NCBI GenBank assembly: GCA_019454045.1
Contig: SKCR01001885.1
Location: forward strand, 29,805-93,804
DNA length: 64,000 bases
Direction: 5' to 3'
Origin: Zanthoxylum bungeanum
Taxonomy: Eukaryota > Streptophyta > Magnoliopsida > Sapindales > Rutaceae
The notes beneath the pieces were generated by a model. That model saw nothing but the letters and a program-made list of their open reading frames with translations, ran no database searches and was not told the DNA's origin. The translations under genes were made by a program, and so were the position numbers. Shown here one piece after another: positions 36,253-49,352 of this stretch; the first letter of the stretch is position 1; each line of letters opens with the position of its first letter.

Positions 36253-38008
36253 AAAATGCTCCGGATGCTAACATGCACCGAATATGCTAACATGCGCCTG
36301 CCACGTGTCAACATCACAGCCGATCATGCTAACGTGCGCCTGCCAAGTGTCACCATCACATGCTGCCGATAATCGCCATCGCCATGTGTCGTCCACTTGT
36401 CAACCACATGGCATCCACATCAGTCACATGTCGAGTCAGCGTGCCACGTGTCAGCCCATGTCATCATCAGCCAATCATCTCGTTACACGTGTCACAATCA
36501 CACGGTGCCAAAAATCAACATCGGCACATGTCGCCACGTCAGTACAATTATTGAGTTAATCATCCAAAATGCCATGTCAGCAGATAAGGGAATCAAAGCA
36601 GCCAATCAGTGTGTGCCACATCATCGCATTGCGAAGCAAGAGCAATGCCACGCGTCGTGACGCGAGAGGCTTATCGACCCCTATAAATTCAGCTCGAAAT
36701 TTCAGTTTCAGATGTACCTTCCCCTCTGAATTCTCTGATATTAATAAGGAGTTTGTATCTAGTTTGTTTTAATTTCAGTTTTGTAATTAATTAATTTTAT
36801 TTACTTTTTATAATAGTAATTTATTTTCTTTACTTTTTCAATTTTTACTATTCATCAATGAAGAGGTAACTTCCCCCTGCTAGGGTGAAAGGTAAAACTT
36901 TTATTATTGCTATTTAGATTAATCTCCCTTAATTATAATAAAATAACTATTTAAAACCTTACTTAATGAGGATACCGCTATATTGGCCGGTTGGTAATCG
37001 ATATTAAATTGGTTTTAACCTAACTAAGCAAAGATACTGCCTGGTTGGTCGGTTGGTAATTAATTATTAATTTGACTTAATCAGGTTACTACCTATATGG
37101 ATGGTTGGTAATATCACACAAGTTAATATATTATATAAAGGGAGATATCTAAAATAGTAGTAATAAAAGTGGATCCTTTAACCCTAGCATTTTCTTTTAT
37201 TTTACTTTTTCCTTTTTAATTTCTAGCATTTACTTTTCGGCATTTTAATTTATGTATTTTATTTTTAAGTTTTTACTAGTTGTAAATATGAGTCGTAGCT
37301 AAGCCCGTTATGTAGGGTTGTGATGAATTCCAATATCACCGGTTTATAAGGGGTTATTTTATAGTTTGGGTAATATAAAGGTTTACTTATTAAGTTTTAA
37401 GCTTAATGCTTCTTGTTAACTGGCCATTAATAAGATTGATATGGTAAACTTAAAATAAACTTGACAAAAGAATTTTAGGTTTTAGCCTTAGACTTAATAA
37501 CCCACGATCTTTCTTGAGGATAGATAACGCTTTAATAGATTTCCTTACATGATAGACATATACCTATTGGGCGGGGGTAACCACAATTGGAACTTAATCT
37601 TAATGAATTCAGGTAATTTGGTTGACATAGACATATGATTTAATCGGATTACACTGGGTATTTGCATCTGACCATCGACAGAGGCTTTTGCAGAATTTCG
37701 TGTTCCAGGTTAATAAACCAATTTATTACACAAACATGAAATAAGCTCTTCATCTTTTAAAAAGATATTGGAAGAAATCACAACTCTGGATAGTTTCTTA
37801 TTATTGAATTTTCTTTAATTTATTTTAGCGCCATTTTATTTACTTGTTTTTAAGTCACCACCCAATCAAACAATCAACATGTTAGATACTTGTAATCATT
37901 TGGCCTCATAATATCCTAGGTAGTAAGTCCTCGTGGGATCAATACTTTTTATACTACTTGAACGATACATGCGCTTGCGTTATACGCGTGTGATTTCGCA
38001 CGGTTAAT
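36253..38008 (+). mobile_element. Athila-type LTR in inverted orientation, 5'-truncated
   Basis: Reads in the plus direction, opposite to the other Athila-type LTRs here. It lacks about 230 bases at the TGATGAG end and finishes with a decayed CGCACGGTTA in place of CGCACCGGTCA. It keeps a CACGTGTC-rich stretch (36295-36545), the CTATAAATT box at 36681-36689 and the GGTTGGTAAT repeats (36965-37115). Confidence 0.85.
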
Positions 38009-38071
38009 GGGAAAATTTGATTTTCCTGTATTCTGCTGTGTGACCCAGGTATTTTGCCCAAGACCCCGACA
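38009..38071 (+). mobile_element. Copia LTR (lineage B, copy 2), right end
   Basis: Matches 34968-35032 of copy 1 and ends ACCCCGACA. Together with 35033-36252 it is one LTR split by the inverted Athila-type LTR, with some internal loss. Confidence 0.75.
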
Positions 38072-38650
38072 CCATGTCTCTAGTATTTATCCGGATACCT
38101 ATGATGGAAGGATTATACGTATGCGAAGATTTTAACTTGTATGATTCAGCGAGAATATATGTGGTCGTCATAATTTACGAGTGGGTGAATTATGGACACA
38201 GAATTGGATTCCATGACGGATATACCTGAACTTAGAGAGCCTCACATAATTGAAAATACTCGTAGAGCAATATGGCAACTTGTAACGAATAATATTGATT
38301 ATTCGGAAATCGTTTAATGGATTAACGTAAATTACACATACAATTTTTGGTAATTTCTAAATTAATGTGTATATGCATTAGATGCATAATTTTAATTGGA
38401 TGCATATTAATCAATTATCAAATGAATTTGGTACACATATAATCCATGGATGTATTTTATCATTTAGTGTAAATGTAGAAATACATTATATATTTAATTA
38501 AATGAATTAATTGATTAAAATATTAATTAATTAATTTGTTAATTGAATGTATTTTTATAAATATAAATAAATGTCATTTTATCATGACATGTGTTGTATT
38601 TTAAATGGAGACATGTGGCATTTGTTTGGTATTAGTGGGGTTATATATTT
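38072..38650 (+). mobile_element. Copia LTR fragment (lineage C)
   Basis: Begins mid-LTR (TTATCCGGATACC, compare 42388 and 62328) and runs into a stretch that matches 44190-44380 (ATTTTATCATTTAGTGTAAA and onward). The usual LTR end, primer site and gag do not follow; at about 38650 it jumps to pol, so a deletion removed them. Confidence 0.7.
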
Positions 38651-38679
38651 TTTGTACTAGATACAAAGGGTTTTTGTAT

Positions 38680-39640
38680 AAATATTAAGAACTGTTCTGT
38701 GTATTTATATGATAAAGATAATATTTTTATCCTTGAATGTCCAAATGAGAATGGTCATTACATTTTACATACATCTAGAGATATTTTGAATATTGGGACT
38801 AATAAATGAAGTAGATCTAATATTAATAATACTGAACTATGACATATGAGGTTAGGTTATATTGGCGTACGACACTTGATCTAGTTGGTTAGGAATGATT
38901 TGATTGAGAATCTCACTATTGAGCCTTACCCGACTTGTGAATCTTGCATTCATGGTAAAAATGACAAAAGCCTCATTTTTTGGTGTAGGACATCGAGCCT
39001 CTAACTTGTTAGAATTAGTACATTCTGATGTATATGGTCACATGAGTCGTACTGCTCACAGTGGTTATTCATACTTCGTTACCTTCACCGATGATTTATC
39101 ACGGTATGGTTATGTTTATTTGATGAAATGTAAATCAAAAACTTTTGAAAGGTTCAAAGATTTCCAAAACGAAGAAGAAAAACAAATTGGAAACTTCATC
39201 AAGTGCCTATGATCGGATCGAGGTGGTGAATATATGAGTATTGAGTTCACTGATTATTTATAATAGAATGAGATTCTTTCTCAATATACTTATCCAAGTA
39301 CTTCACAACACAATGAAGTGTCTGAAAGGAGAAATCGAACTGTATTGGATATGGTTCGCACTATGTTGAGCTATACAGATCTATCTTATTAACTGTGGGG
39401 CTATGCGCTCCTTACTGCAGTTCATCTTTTGAACATAGTTCTATCTAAAGTTGTTCATACGACTCCATATTAGATATGGATTGGTAGGAAACCAAACCTT
39501 ATTTATATTAGGGTTTTGGGCTGTCCTGTGTATGTCAGAGTGGTGCATCAAGAGAAGCTTTTACCTTGAGGGAAAACATTTAGGTTTGTTGGGTATCCTT
39601 CCAATACGAAATGATATTTATTATATGATTCCGAGAGTCT
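38680..39640 (+). pseudogene. Copia element 3 protease end and integrase (degenerate)
   Basis: 5'-truncated. After a short protease/linker remnant, LGYIGVRHL-like and LTIEPYPTCESCIHGK-like blocks mark the pre-integrase segment at about 38840-38960. The core follows with HSDVYGHMS, FTDDLSRYGYVYLMKCKS, DRGGEYMS and VSERRNRTVLDMV, giving the D,D-35-E residues. Stops at about 39211, 39260 and 39390 break it. Confidence 0.85.
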
Positions 39641-39889
39641 AAACGTGTTCGTAGCTCACTTCACAAAATTTCTAGAAGTAGAATATTTAGTTGAAGGAGG
39701 TGATCATAGACAAGTTGAACATGATGAAGTTCAACTTGTAACTGATGAACCATATGAGGAACATGAGGTTCAAGAAGGTGAATGATCTTTGACGCACACA
39801 CTTCGTAGGTCGAGTAGGGTTATACGACCTCATGAACGCTTGTCTTTGATATATGATATGGGTCTTGATATGCTCTTTGCATAAGATAC

Positions 39890-40720
39890 TGACCTGATAA
39901 CTTACAAAGAAGCGATATTAGACATCAATTCCATAAAATGGTAGGAAGCTATGAAATCAGAGTTAAACTCTATGCATCATAATCAAGTATGTGACTTGGT
40001 TCCTCTTCCAGAAGGAATTGATCATGTAGATTGTAAATGAGTTTACAAGAGGAAGAGAAGGCCTGATGGAAAGGTTGAAACTTTCAAGGCATGACTGGTT
40101 GTAATAGGATATATACGACGACCTAGTATCGACTATGATGAAACTTTTTCACAAGTTGCAATGTTAAAGTCTATTAGGATTTTATTGGCTATAGATGCCT
40201 ACCATGACTACGAGATTTAACAGATGGATGTCGAAATGACATTCTTGAATGGACTTCTTGATGAAGAAATCTATATGGAACAGTCGGAGGGTTTTGCATC
40301 CAGCCAAGACTCATGTATGGTTTGTAAGCTTAAAAAGTCCATTTATGGACTTAAACAAGCTTCACAGAGTTGGAATCTTCGATTCGATGAAGTTATTAGA
40401 TTGTTTGGTTTCCTTAAAAATACAGAATAATCTTGTGTGTATAAAAAGGTCATTGTGAGTATGGTGGTGTTTTTGGTACTCTATGTGGATGACATCCTGA
40501 TAATTGGGAATGATGTCGGGATGATGCAGGGTGTGAAAGCTTATCTCTATAAAACTTCTCTATGAAAGACCTGGGTGAAACTTCTTGTGTTTTGGGCATA
40601 AAACTCTATAGAGACATAGAGAATAAGTTAATTGGACTGTCTCAAGCCACATACATATATAAGATCATAGAATGTATAATTTCAGCAATTGTAAGACAGT
40701 TAATATACCTTTCTGATATG
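39890..40720 (+). pseudogene. Copia element 3 reverse transcriptase (degenerate)
   Basis: Blocks seen in order: YKEAILDINSIKW and AMKSELNSMHHNQVCDLV (about 39905-40000), KRKRRPDGKVETFKA, YDETFSQVAMLKSIRILLAI, MDVEMTFLNGLLDEEIYMEQ, KSIYGLKQASQSWN and an intact YVDD at 40482-40493. Several stops occur. It is a sister of copia element 2, in the opposite orientation. Confidence 0.88.
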
Positions 40721-40731
40721 GTATACATCTT

Positions 40732-41465
40732 TTGAAGAAGATGTATCCGCAAACTGAGGATGAGAAGATTAAAATGTCTAATCTACCTTATGCTTCATGT
40801 TTAGGTAGTATAATATATGTCATGTTATGTACGCGACCTGATATTAGTCACTCGGTTAGTGTAACAAGTAGATATCAATCGAATCCGGGTAAGGATAATT
40901 GGATGATCGTTAAACATATCCTAAAATATCTTAAGGGTACTAAGGATAAATTCTTGATTTATGGAGAATGAGAACTACAAGTTAATGGGTATATGGATTC
41001 ACATATTCAATCAGATTTAGATGATAGAAAGTCACATCAGGATTCGTATTTACCCTTATTGATGCTACTGTCAGTTGGAAAAGTTCCAAACATGGATCGA
41101 CAACTGATTCCAACACTAAGGTGGAATATATTATGGCATTTGAGGCTGCAAAAGAATTTATCTGGATTAGAAACTTTGTCATAGAATTAGGAGTTGTCCT
41201 AAGCATCGAGAATCCAATTCCTCTACAATGTGATAATATTGGAGCTATCGCACAAGCAAAGGATCCCATGGCACATCAAATGCCGAAGTATGTAGAACGA
41301 AAGTACCATATAATTCGAGAGATTGTGTCACGTGGAGACATTATCGTATGTAAAATACATAGTAAGGACAATGTAGCAGATCTGTTTACCAAGACTATTC
41401 CTCCAAAGTTATTTGATAAACATGCAGAGGCGATGGGTATGAGATACAATCGGTTTTGGCATTAG
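40732..41465 (+). pseudogene. Copia element 3 RNase H
   Basis: Starts MKKMYPQTEDEKIKMSNLPY and runs through RPDISHSVSVTSRYQSNPG and ILKYLKGTKDKFLIYGE, then a stop at about 40969, a frameshifted middle, and a clean C-terminal part (41121-41465) with EYIMAFEAAKEFIWIRNFV and DNVADLFTKTIPPKLFDKH. It ends just before the polypurine tract at 41467-41481. Confidence 0.9.
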
Positions 41466-41544
41466 AGTAAGTGGGATAAATTATTGGAGTTGGTACTCAA
41501 CATGCGAATTTCTCATGTATTTTCCTATAAATACGTGTATGAAT

Positions 41545-44149
41545 TGTTGGGGTTGGTGCTCAGAGCGCCAATCCGGACCGTATTTATGTCTGATTCAGGA
41601 ATACAAACATCTCTTTTTTCCATAATATTACTTACTTAGTGGTTACACCTCTTGTTTTTATATACGTATTCGATCTAATTACTATTAGATTGAAACTAAA
41701 TGTGGTTTAGTGATATGTATATATTAGACAAAGGCCCGATAATATATAATGCACTACACAGTTACAAAGTTAGTTTGTAATTGACATTGGGAAGTGTCAC
41801 TGCTAAATGTATATTATCAAACATAGTTCCTGGACAAGATTTACTAACACGGGTCGGTTAGTCAAATCCGTTGAGACCAGTACATGTCATATATCGAGAC
41901 TTGGTACAATGGTTTATCCCAATGAACCATGAGTCTGGGGAGACTCGTATAGACTTGTAGGTGTTTATAATGGATAAACACTGAACGACTCACCGAAGAT
42001 TCTTAATGGATGGTACACCAATGTCAATAAGAATCTTCTCGGGTTGAGTAGTATAATGGTCTTTCGACTTGAGATACCACTGTGGATGTATGAGACATCC
42101 TTCATACTTAGATGACAGTCACGTCACCGATCTATTTAGATCAGACCTTCGCCTATTCGTTGGGTGTGGACCGATCCTCATGATATCCTCTGTGTGTCAA
42201 GATAGGATCCGTCAGTTCTGTGTACAGAGCATAAGTAGTCCATATGTGATTAGCAATCTGTTAAATATGTGGCCACAGTATACTTCGGAAGTAAGTTCTG
42301 AGTGTTATTTAGAGATTGCTAATAGATACGTCAACGGGATAATACCTATAGAGATTTGACGTTTACATCTATATCTCTGGGATTATCCAGATACCTGTGA
42401 CGGATGGATTATACGTATGCAATGACCTCGACCTGTATGATTCAGCTAGTTTATTCGTGGTCGTCATAATTTACGGGTGGGTAAATTATGGACACGAAAT
42501 TGGATTTTGTGACGGATATACCTGAATCTAGAGAGTCTCACTAATGAAATATTCTCGTAGAGCATTAGGGCAACTTTTATGAATAATGGTGATTATTTAT
42601 AAATCGTTTAAACGTTAAACGAAAAATACATGCAAACGGGTCGAACCGTCATTTCCTAATTAATGTGTATTTGTATTTAATATATTATATTATTAAATAC
42701 ACATTAATAAATTGTCAAATAAAGGTATTTGACATATATCATTTATATATGTATTTGAGATATTTAAAGTAAATATAATACATATATTTGAGATATTTAT
42801 ATTTAATTAATTAATTAATTAATTGTTAAATAATTAATATAATTAAAATATAAATATCTTACCAAATGATAAAGTTAGGAAATGATTATAAGTGTAAATT
42901 GTGACTTTATACTTAAAGGAAAAGGTTGTCAAAATGATTTTGACTTATTTAGATATTTGATTAAATTGTTTAAAATGAAAATATCTATTTCTTTTTTCTT
43001 TTGTAATTTTCGGCCATGACATTATTAAATATAAGTGTTATATTTTTTAAGTTGCCATTGTTGACTTGTTTAGTTTCATTAAAGTTGTAATGATTCAAGT
43101 TGCAAGTTGATTAAAGTAAGCTTTAAATGAAATAAAAATATCTAGATATTTTGTATATGCTCCTAAATTTCGGCCAAGGGCTTATTTGTGGAGTATATAT
43201 TATTTTGTTTCATTTTTAGGGCTTAAGAAGTTCATTTGATATCAAACAAAACACAAAAGTATTTAAGAGAAAAACTTGAAGGCTAAAGGAAGATGTCTTG
43301 GAAAATCATGGTTTTGTAAGTTATTCTTCAAAGTCTTCAACATGAAAATTGTTTCTAACATGCTTAGAATCATTTTGTGTTGCTTTGGTGTTGTCTCTTT
43401 TCTTATAGTTTGTGTTTATTTTGGTTGTGAACTTTGATGAAAGATTGATGCATGTAAGTAAGCTTGAAATGGTTTCAAAGCTTTACTTTTGATTTTTGGA
43501 AAATCAAGTTGCCATTCTAGAGTTGGTAAGCCACTCCTTGGTGATCTATAATTATTCTAGAGTTGTTTCAAAGTGGCGAGGCTAGATTGGTGAAGTATTG
43601 AATGGATTAAAATGTTGGATTTTAAAGATTTGGTAAAATTGGACAATTTGGTGAAATTAAAAAATTAGGGTTCATACACCTCTCCAAATTTGGGGCTTTT
43701 CATATATGTGATGTATTATGGTATGAATATGATGCATGTAAAATTTTAGATTAATTGGATTTGATCTTGGTATGTTTTGAACAAAATGGACCAAATTGTA
43801 ATTAATTAGAAATTTTGGGGTGCTCACGGCAATTGCTTAAAAATTGGGGATTTGTGTGAAATATGATTTTGATGCATTAGATGTGTTGAAAAACATTTTA
43901 GAAATGATTTAGAATCATCCAAAATTGTATTTGACAACTTTTGGACTAAAATGATCAATTTATAAAGTTTTGGGGCAATTCGGCAATTACCAAGAAATTT
44001 GATCTCTTGTGTAATTTTTCAGAATTTGTTAATTGGATAATTAAATAAATAAGTTTATTTAATTGATCCAAGAAAAATTTTGAATTCGGAAAATTTTGAT
44101 TTTCCACGTTTCCGCTGCGTTACTGTTATTCCCCCTTAAAACCCCAACA
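41545..44149 (+). mobile_element. Copia LTR (lineage B, copy 3)
   Basis: A 2605-bp LTR from TGTTGGGGTTGGTGC to ACCCCAACA, followed by TGGTATCAGAG at 44153. About 30 bases of leader remain before lineage-C sequence resumes, so this is a 5' LTR with the rest of the element lost, or one side of a deletion. Confidence 0.9.
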
Positions 44150-44152
44150 AAA

Positions 44153-44163
44153 TGGTATCAGAG
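44153..44163 (+). promoter_or_regulatory. Primer-binding site after lineage-B LTR
   Basis: TGGTATCAGAG, the initiator-Met type, three bases after the LTR end. The leader is cut off about 20 bases later. Confidence 0.8.
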
Positions 44164-45259
44164 AAAGTCTGATTCTTGGCCCCTTGATATATTTTATCAT
44201 TTAGTGTAAATGTAGAAATACATTATATATTAATTAAATTAATTAATTGATTAAAAGATTAATTAATTAATTTCTTAATTGAATGTATTTTTTATAAATA
44301 TAAATATATGTCATTTTGATCATGGCATGTGTTGTATTTTAAATGAAGACATGTGGCATTTGTTTGGTATTAGTGGAATTATGTATTTTTTAATTTTGAA
44401 AATAAAAATTAATTTTCCCTTGTGTAATACCCTAAAATTTCGTCCACTATATTATATAAGTAGGGTTGTTCATTTTCTTCTTCTATGAAACCAAAAAGCT
44501 TAAATTAAAACCATTGGAAAAAGAAAATTGGAGAAGACAAATCCTAAAATTAAAGCCTGAAGATTTGGAATTTAAGTTAAGTTTCCTTAATTATTTTGTT
44601 AGGGAATTATTTCCCTTAGTATATTATGAATACATGAGATGTATTTTTAGTTTTTCACTCTCTTGAATATGTTTTTATTTGTTAGATGCTTGTTGGAAAG
44701 AAAGATTGCATGTGTAGAGAAAATTAAATCTTAATAACTATTAATATGGTTTAATTTTGTTAAAGAATTACTAGTTGCAATTTTAGAGTTTTTATGCCAA
44801 TATATAAAAACCTAGAATTGTACTTGTGTGTTTTTTTTTTATTGTGGTGAGACCCTTGGGTTGTTGGAAAATTTGGATTAAAGCATGATTGGAAGTTGAT
44901 TATAATGTTATTTGGTTAATTTGATTGATTAAATAATTTAGGGTTTATGCTTAATACTAAAATTGGGTCATATAATTAAGTATATTAGAAGTATACTAAT
45001 CATTTTTGGTAGTGTCTTGGAAATACTTAAATGTGTAATTGTCACTTTTGGACTAAAATGATAAAAATGCAAAAGTTTGCACTTTAAGCTAATTTTCGGC
45101 CAATGGGTAATTTTGAACATTTTCTAAATAGGTTTTGGGATTCAATATTAAAATAAATAGTTTATTTTAATAGTCTAAAGAAAAATTGTTGAAATTGGAA
45201 AAATTTAATTTTTCACGCTCTGCTACGATATCCGATAAAATCGTAAATACGTCAACAAA

Positions 45260-45271
45260 TGGTATCAGAGC
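45260..45271 (+). promoter_or_regulatory. Primer-binding site before copia gag
   Basis: TGGTATCAGAGC, a perfect match to the usual initiator-Met primer site, two bases after the lineage-C LTR end. Confidence 0.85.
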
Positions 45272-46005
45272 TAGTTAGATTCTTAATCCATGATATGATT
45301 CTTGCTTAATATATGATATGTAATCTAAACTTAATTCCATATATGCATGCTTTCTTAGATTGGATCTAACTAATTTGTTTGACAGTTTAACGGAAAATTC
45401 TCTTTTAATAAGACTTTAAAGTACTTTGTATGTGTGTATGTATTTTTCCTTGGTCCGCCTTGTCACTACGGATATAATTTTGATGGCTATATTCAAGATC
45501 GTGCCAAAGCTGTGAGAATATAGTCGATAAGAATTTATTTATACAATTTATATTTAAAATATTGACAAATTTAATTGAAAATGGAAATCCTGAACGTGCC
45601 AAAGTTGTCAGGACTACATAAGTATTTTAAGTTTAGCATTGACAAGTCAAGCCTTGAAAACACATCATTGTGAACATGCCAAAGTTGTCACAACGAGAAA
45701 CGAGTACGATCGAAAATAATGAGTCACTAATTTGTGATTGATAATTATTGTCTACCTAATGAATATACGTAGGCAAGAACCTGGCAAAACAGTGAGCCGA
45801 AATATGTTTATGGGATCTACTTCATGCTGTTGAATTTAATTTGATTATTTTATCATTTTCTGTTTGAGGATTACAATATTGCATGATTCAGTGGGAGGGC
45901 ATCTTTTAAATTAAAAATCCATGATTTATTTGATGTTCATAAGATATTGCATCAAACTATATTATCTGTTAATTATTCTTTCGCTATCTATATGATAGAT
46001 TTACT
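45272..46005 (+). other. Leader of the copia element with gag at 46006
   Basis: Untranslated. It contains four spaced copies of an CGTGCCAAAG(C/T)TGTxA-like string at about 45500, 45595, 45672 and a weaker one near 45785, comparable in layout to the reiterated motif in the copia element 2 leader. Confidence 0.6.
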
Positions 46006-46785
46006 ATGGCAGACTCTTCGTCTTCTAATCCTTTAGCTCGTATGCTGCATACGAACAAGCTGAAGGGACCTGAAAATTTTACAGACTTGGAGATGGATTT
46101 GAGGATTGTCTTCGAATCTGAGAGGTTATGGTATGTCTTTGAGGCACCGATACCTATTGCTATACCACGTGAGTCCACACCAGATGAGCACCAGACCTTC
46201 CAGAAATGGAAGGATGATGACCTAAAAGTTAGATCATACATCTTTAGTTCATTGAATCATGAGATGAAAAGATAATATATTGATATGCCTGATGCGTTTA
46301 ACATGATCACTCGACCGGTGGAGCTTTCCATGGATCAAGAACAAGTCTTAGTTCATAGAGTGACGGTGGAACTGTTTCACTCTATACTGGATAAAGGTCA
46401 ATCAGTCAGCCCATATGTGCTTCAATTGATTGATTTGATCGAATAATTGAGGTGCTGTAATTTTCTACTCAATGATACATTTGGGCGTAATTTGATATTA
46501 GGCACGCTCCTGAGCTCATTTCATCAGTTTATGTTGAATTTTAATATGCATAGTACTCACTATTCTTATAGTGAGCTGCATAGGACGATGCTCACTGCTG
46601 AGGAGGATTTGAAGAAGGGAGTGCTGACTCGCTTTCAAAAATCGATTTCTCTTTCCGTCTCTTCTCAAAAGAAGAGCAATGGAAAGAAGAAGAAATGTAA
46701 AAAGATAAAAGAGAATCCATTTAATCATTTATTGCCTCTTTCTAAAAACTTCACTATAAGTTTTAGGATCTCATTCCAAATTTAA
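46006..46785 (+). pseudogene. Copia gag (degenerate)
   Basis: Starts MADSSSSNPLARMLHTNKLKG at the first ATG after the leader, aligned to the start of copia element 2 gag. It runs to a stop near 46273, then reads on through MPDAFNMITRP and VSPYVLQLIDLIE to a second stop near 46444, then a shifted frame to a Lys-rich stretch (KKSNGKKKKCKKIKE). No zinc knuckle or pol follows; the element is lost after about 46790. Confidence 0.8.
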
Positions 46786-47077
46786 AATAATAGGTATTTT
46801 ATTTAATACCTCATCTCTACTTCCTTCAACCAAAAAGACTAATGCTTGTGATGAAATAAAGTCAGAATCTAGGTTCTTCTCTTTCCCAACTCTTTGAGTC
46901 TTCCGTGGTTCAGTAGGAGATTCAAAAGTTTTTCATTTATTATAGAAAAATAACTAGGATTCATATTGTAGTCTTGTGTTATTATAACATTTGATGTTTC
47001 TTGATTTGATTGTGGGTTGCTATTTGAATTACTAAGAAAACTTGTTTCTAAGAACTCAACATCTGTACATTCTATAA
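46786..47077 (-). pseudogene. Inverted copia pol fragment
   Basis: Minus-strand reading gives a stretch with ECTDVEFLETSFL, which resembles the linker after integrase in copia pol, followed by low-complexity Asn/Ser. Opposite orientation to the gag at 46006, so a separate, small remnant. The identification is tentative. Confidence 0.4.
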
Positions 47078-49304
47078 TGTAACATCTCACCAGAAGCATG
47101 ATGCTTCTAACAAGAGATGAGAATAACTCATCTTCATGAGTCTCAAATCTAACAGAAAAACGGACATGAACACCATAAATTTGACAATCTAGGACACAGT
47201 CCAGCACTAGAACGACATGTAATGAACGTCAAATATACAAAGGACCTCCGTCCAAACCCGAGACATTTCAGTGCTCAATAATAATACTCTATGTCTCAGT
47301 GCTTACAATCACACGTATAAATCAAAAATTTTATTTACATACATATAACAGTGTGAATTGCACGATACAAAACATAACCTATAAAAACTCCTAGACTTCT
47401 TTAATATTTCCATATAACTCTATAGTGACTAACAGCAGCTTGAGTGTTCCGTCGTCTCGAGCATGACTTCCCAAAAGATTTTATGGCTGACTGATTTAGT
47501 TGTCAACTTGCAAAACTAGCAAACTGTTGTTGTATGAGTTATAAAACTTAGTAAGTAACCACACCCATACCATAAAAGACAAGAATAAATCTTGATCATA
47601 GTACATATATATACGTTCATATAGATAATAGTTGTTAGAAAGCCTTTAAAATTATACTGAAAATCTTTAAATATTTATACTATTCTTTATATTCTCCATA
47701 TATAAAGTCCCCTAAAATTACTTATATGAATACCGATCTAAAAATCGTGTTCATAAGACATACCTGATATGAATTAGAAACTTCATACGCAAAACACTTT
47801 GAACGTTCCAAACCCAAATTACATACAAATATATACAAACTCGGAAACATAACTTATTCAGATTCTCGAATCTCTTACATATCAACCGTGCATATACAAT
47901 AACAAGAAACTTGCTTGTACTCGTACATATACAAATAGTATTTCAAACCTTGGAGTTTCCATTTAAACCTTCCACGTAAAACATTAGAGAAATACAAACA
48001 CGTATAAAACTAAAATCGTAACTCATTTAAAATTTTAAGACATTGCATGGTCAAAATTTGAGACGTATAAAACTTTCAAATACTAAGCCTATCAAGCAAC
48101 GAGATAAGGAGCCATAGTAGACAAAGAATACATGACCAAGTCACAGACAACCATAAGTACTAATCCTGGCATATAGTGCTCGTACGAAACTCACTACCTA
48201 TTTTAGAACAAGTATAAGTTAAATACATCTGAACGGACTCTCTAAATTATACATCTATGACACAATCCTAAATCACCAACCAAACTGATCACACACATTA
48301 CGAATACAAATACCATAAGGCCAATCTCATCCATCATCAGAAACGGAAAATATAATATAAATTTCACACACATTCAATATCATCCATTATCAGGAACGAA
48401 AACTATAAGGAAACAACTTTATACTTATCTTTTGAAAATACATTATAAACCCAATCTTTTAAAAATATATCGGAAACTAAAAAATCGTCCAACGTCTGAG
48501 TCATGCGCCATGACGGGACATTATCTGAAACAAGCTTATGTCGACATAGAGTAATGGGTCAACTCATTTTAGATTGACATGACCTTATACAAGTGCCACG
48601 ATGGATAAAAATTATTAAAACAAATAAAAACATTATACGAGCACAGCGGCATAAACATATCTTATAATATCTCACCAAAAAGATCATATCATATCGTAGC
48701 ATAAGCGAAATCAAATGCGTCTGAAATACATCTCTTACAAAAGCAAATCCTTTTGAAAACAAACTTTTCAAAATACTTTTCAGAAAAACTATAAAACAAA
48801 AGTATTCAAAATATATCAAAAAACTAAGCTTTGTAAATGAAATCAAATTCGAAAACCGACGTCATCTAAAATCTGTATCAAGCGTCCAGGAACTAACTCA
48901 ACTGGATGAATAAATCAAGCGTCCAATGCTCGAGGTCTCGTGTATAGATCGAGCAATGAATGAAACAAGACTATGGCGCCAGAGTAGCGAGTCGGTTTAC
49001 TGCAGCTAGACAAGACCATATACAAATGTCACAAGGTTTCAAAATATAAAACAGAAATATTATACAAACATTGGGCAGAAACATATAAAATTGTATCAAA
49101 AGAAAAAATCAAATATATTTCATTTAAAAGGAATTTTTTTTTGAAAATAAATCTCTTAAAATACTTTCTGAAAAACAAATAGCCAAGAAAATTCATCCAC
49201 ACGTCAGACACATCACACATCATATAACAAATCCACCATCCATTGATAAATACCATAATTATAAAACAATAACATCATATCACACATTTGTTCTAAATAC
49301 AGTC

Positions 49305-49307
<3 letters not shown>

Positions 49308-49350
<43 letters not shown>
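49308..49350. repeat. TA microsatellite
   Basis: About 21 uninterrupted TA units. A short CA run lies at about 49483-49497. Confidence 0.95.

Positions 49351-49352
<2 letters not shown>

Larger units (their letters stand above)
41482..45257 (+). mobile_element. Copia LTR (lineage C) split by a lineage-B LTR
   Basis: The LTR start is at 41482-41544 (decayed TATTGGAGTTGGTACTC after the polypurine tract). It is interrupted at 41545 by a lineage-B LTR and resumes at about 44185 with the ATTTTATCATTTAGTG block, ending CGTCAACA at 45257. A primer-binding site follows at once, so the same LTR serves as 3' LTR of copia element 3 and 5' LTR of the next gag. Confidence 0.7.

Noticed and set aside
38680..41465. 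Endogenous pararetrovirus
   Set aside because: Order integrase-RT-RNase H, flanking LTR and initiator-Met primer site are those of a copia element; no movement or coat protein code seen.
46786..47207. Minus-strand 112-codon frame as a new gene
   Set aside because: Part resembles a copia pol linker and the rest runs into a probable LTR end at 47078; kept only as a tentative pol fragment.
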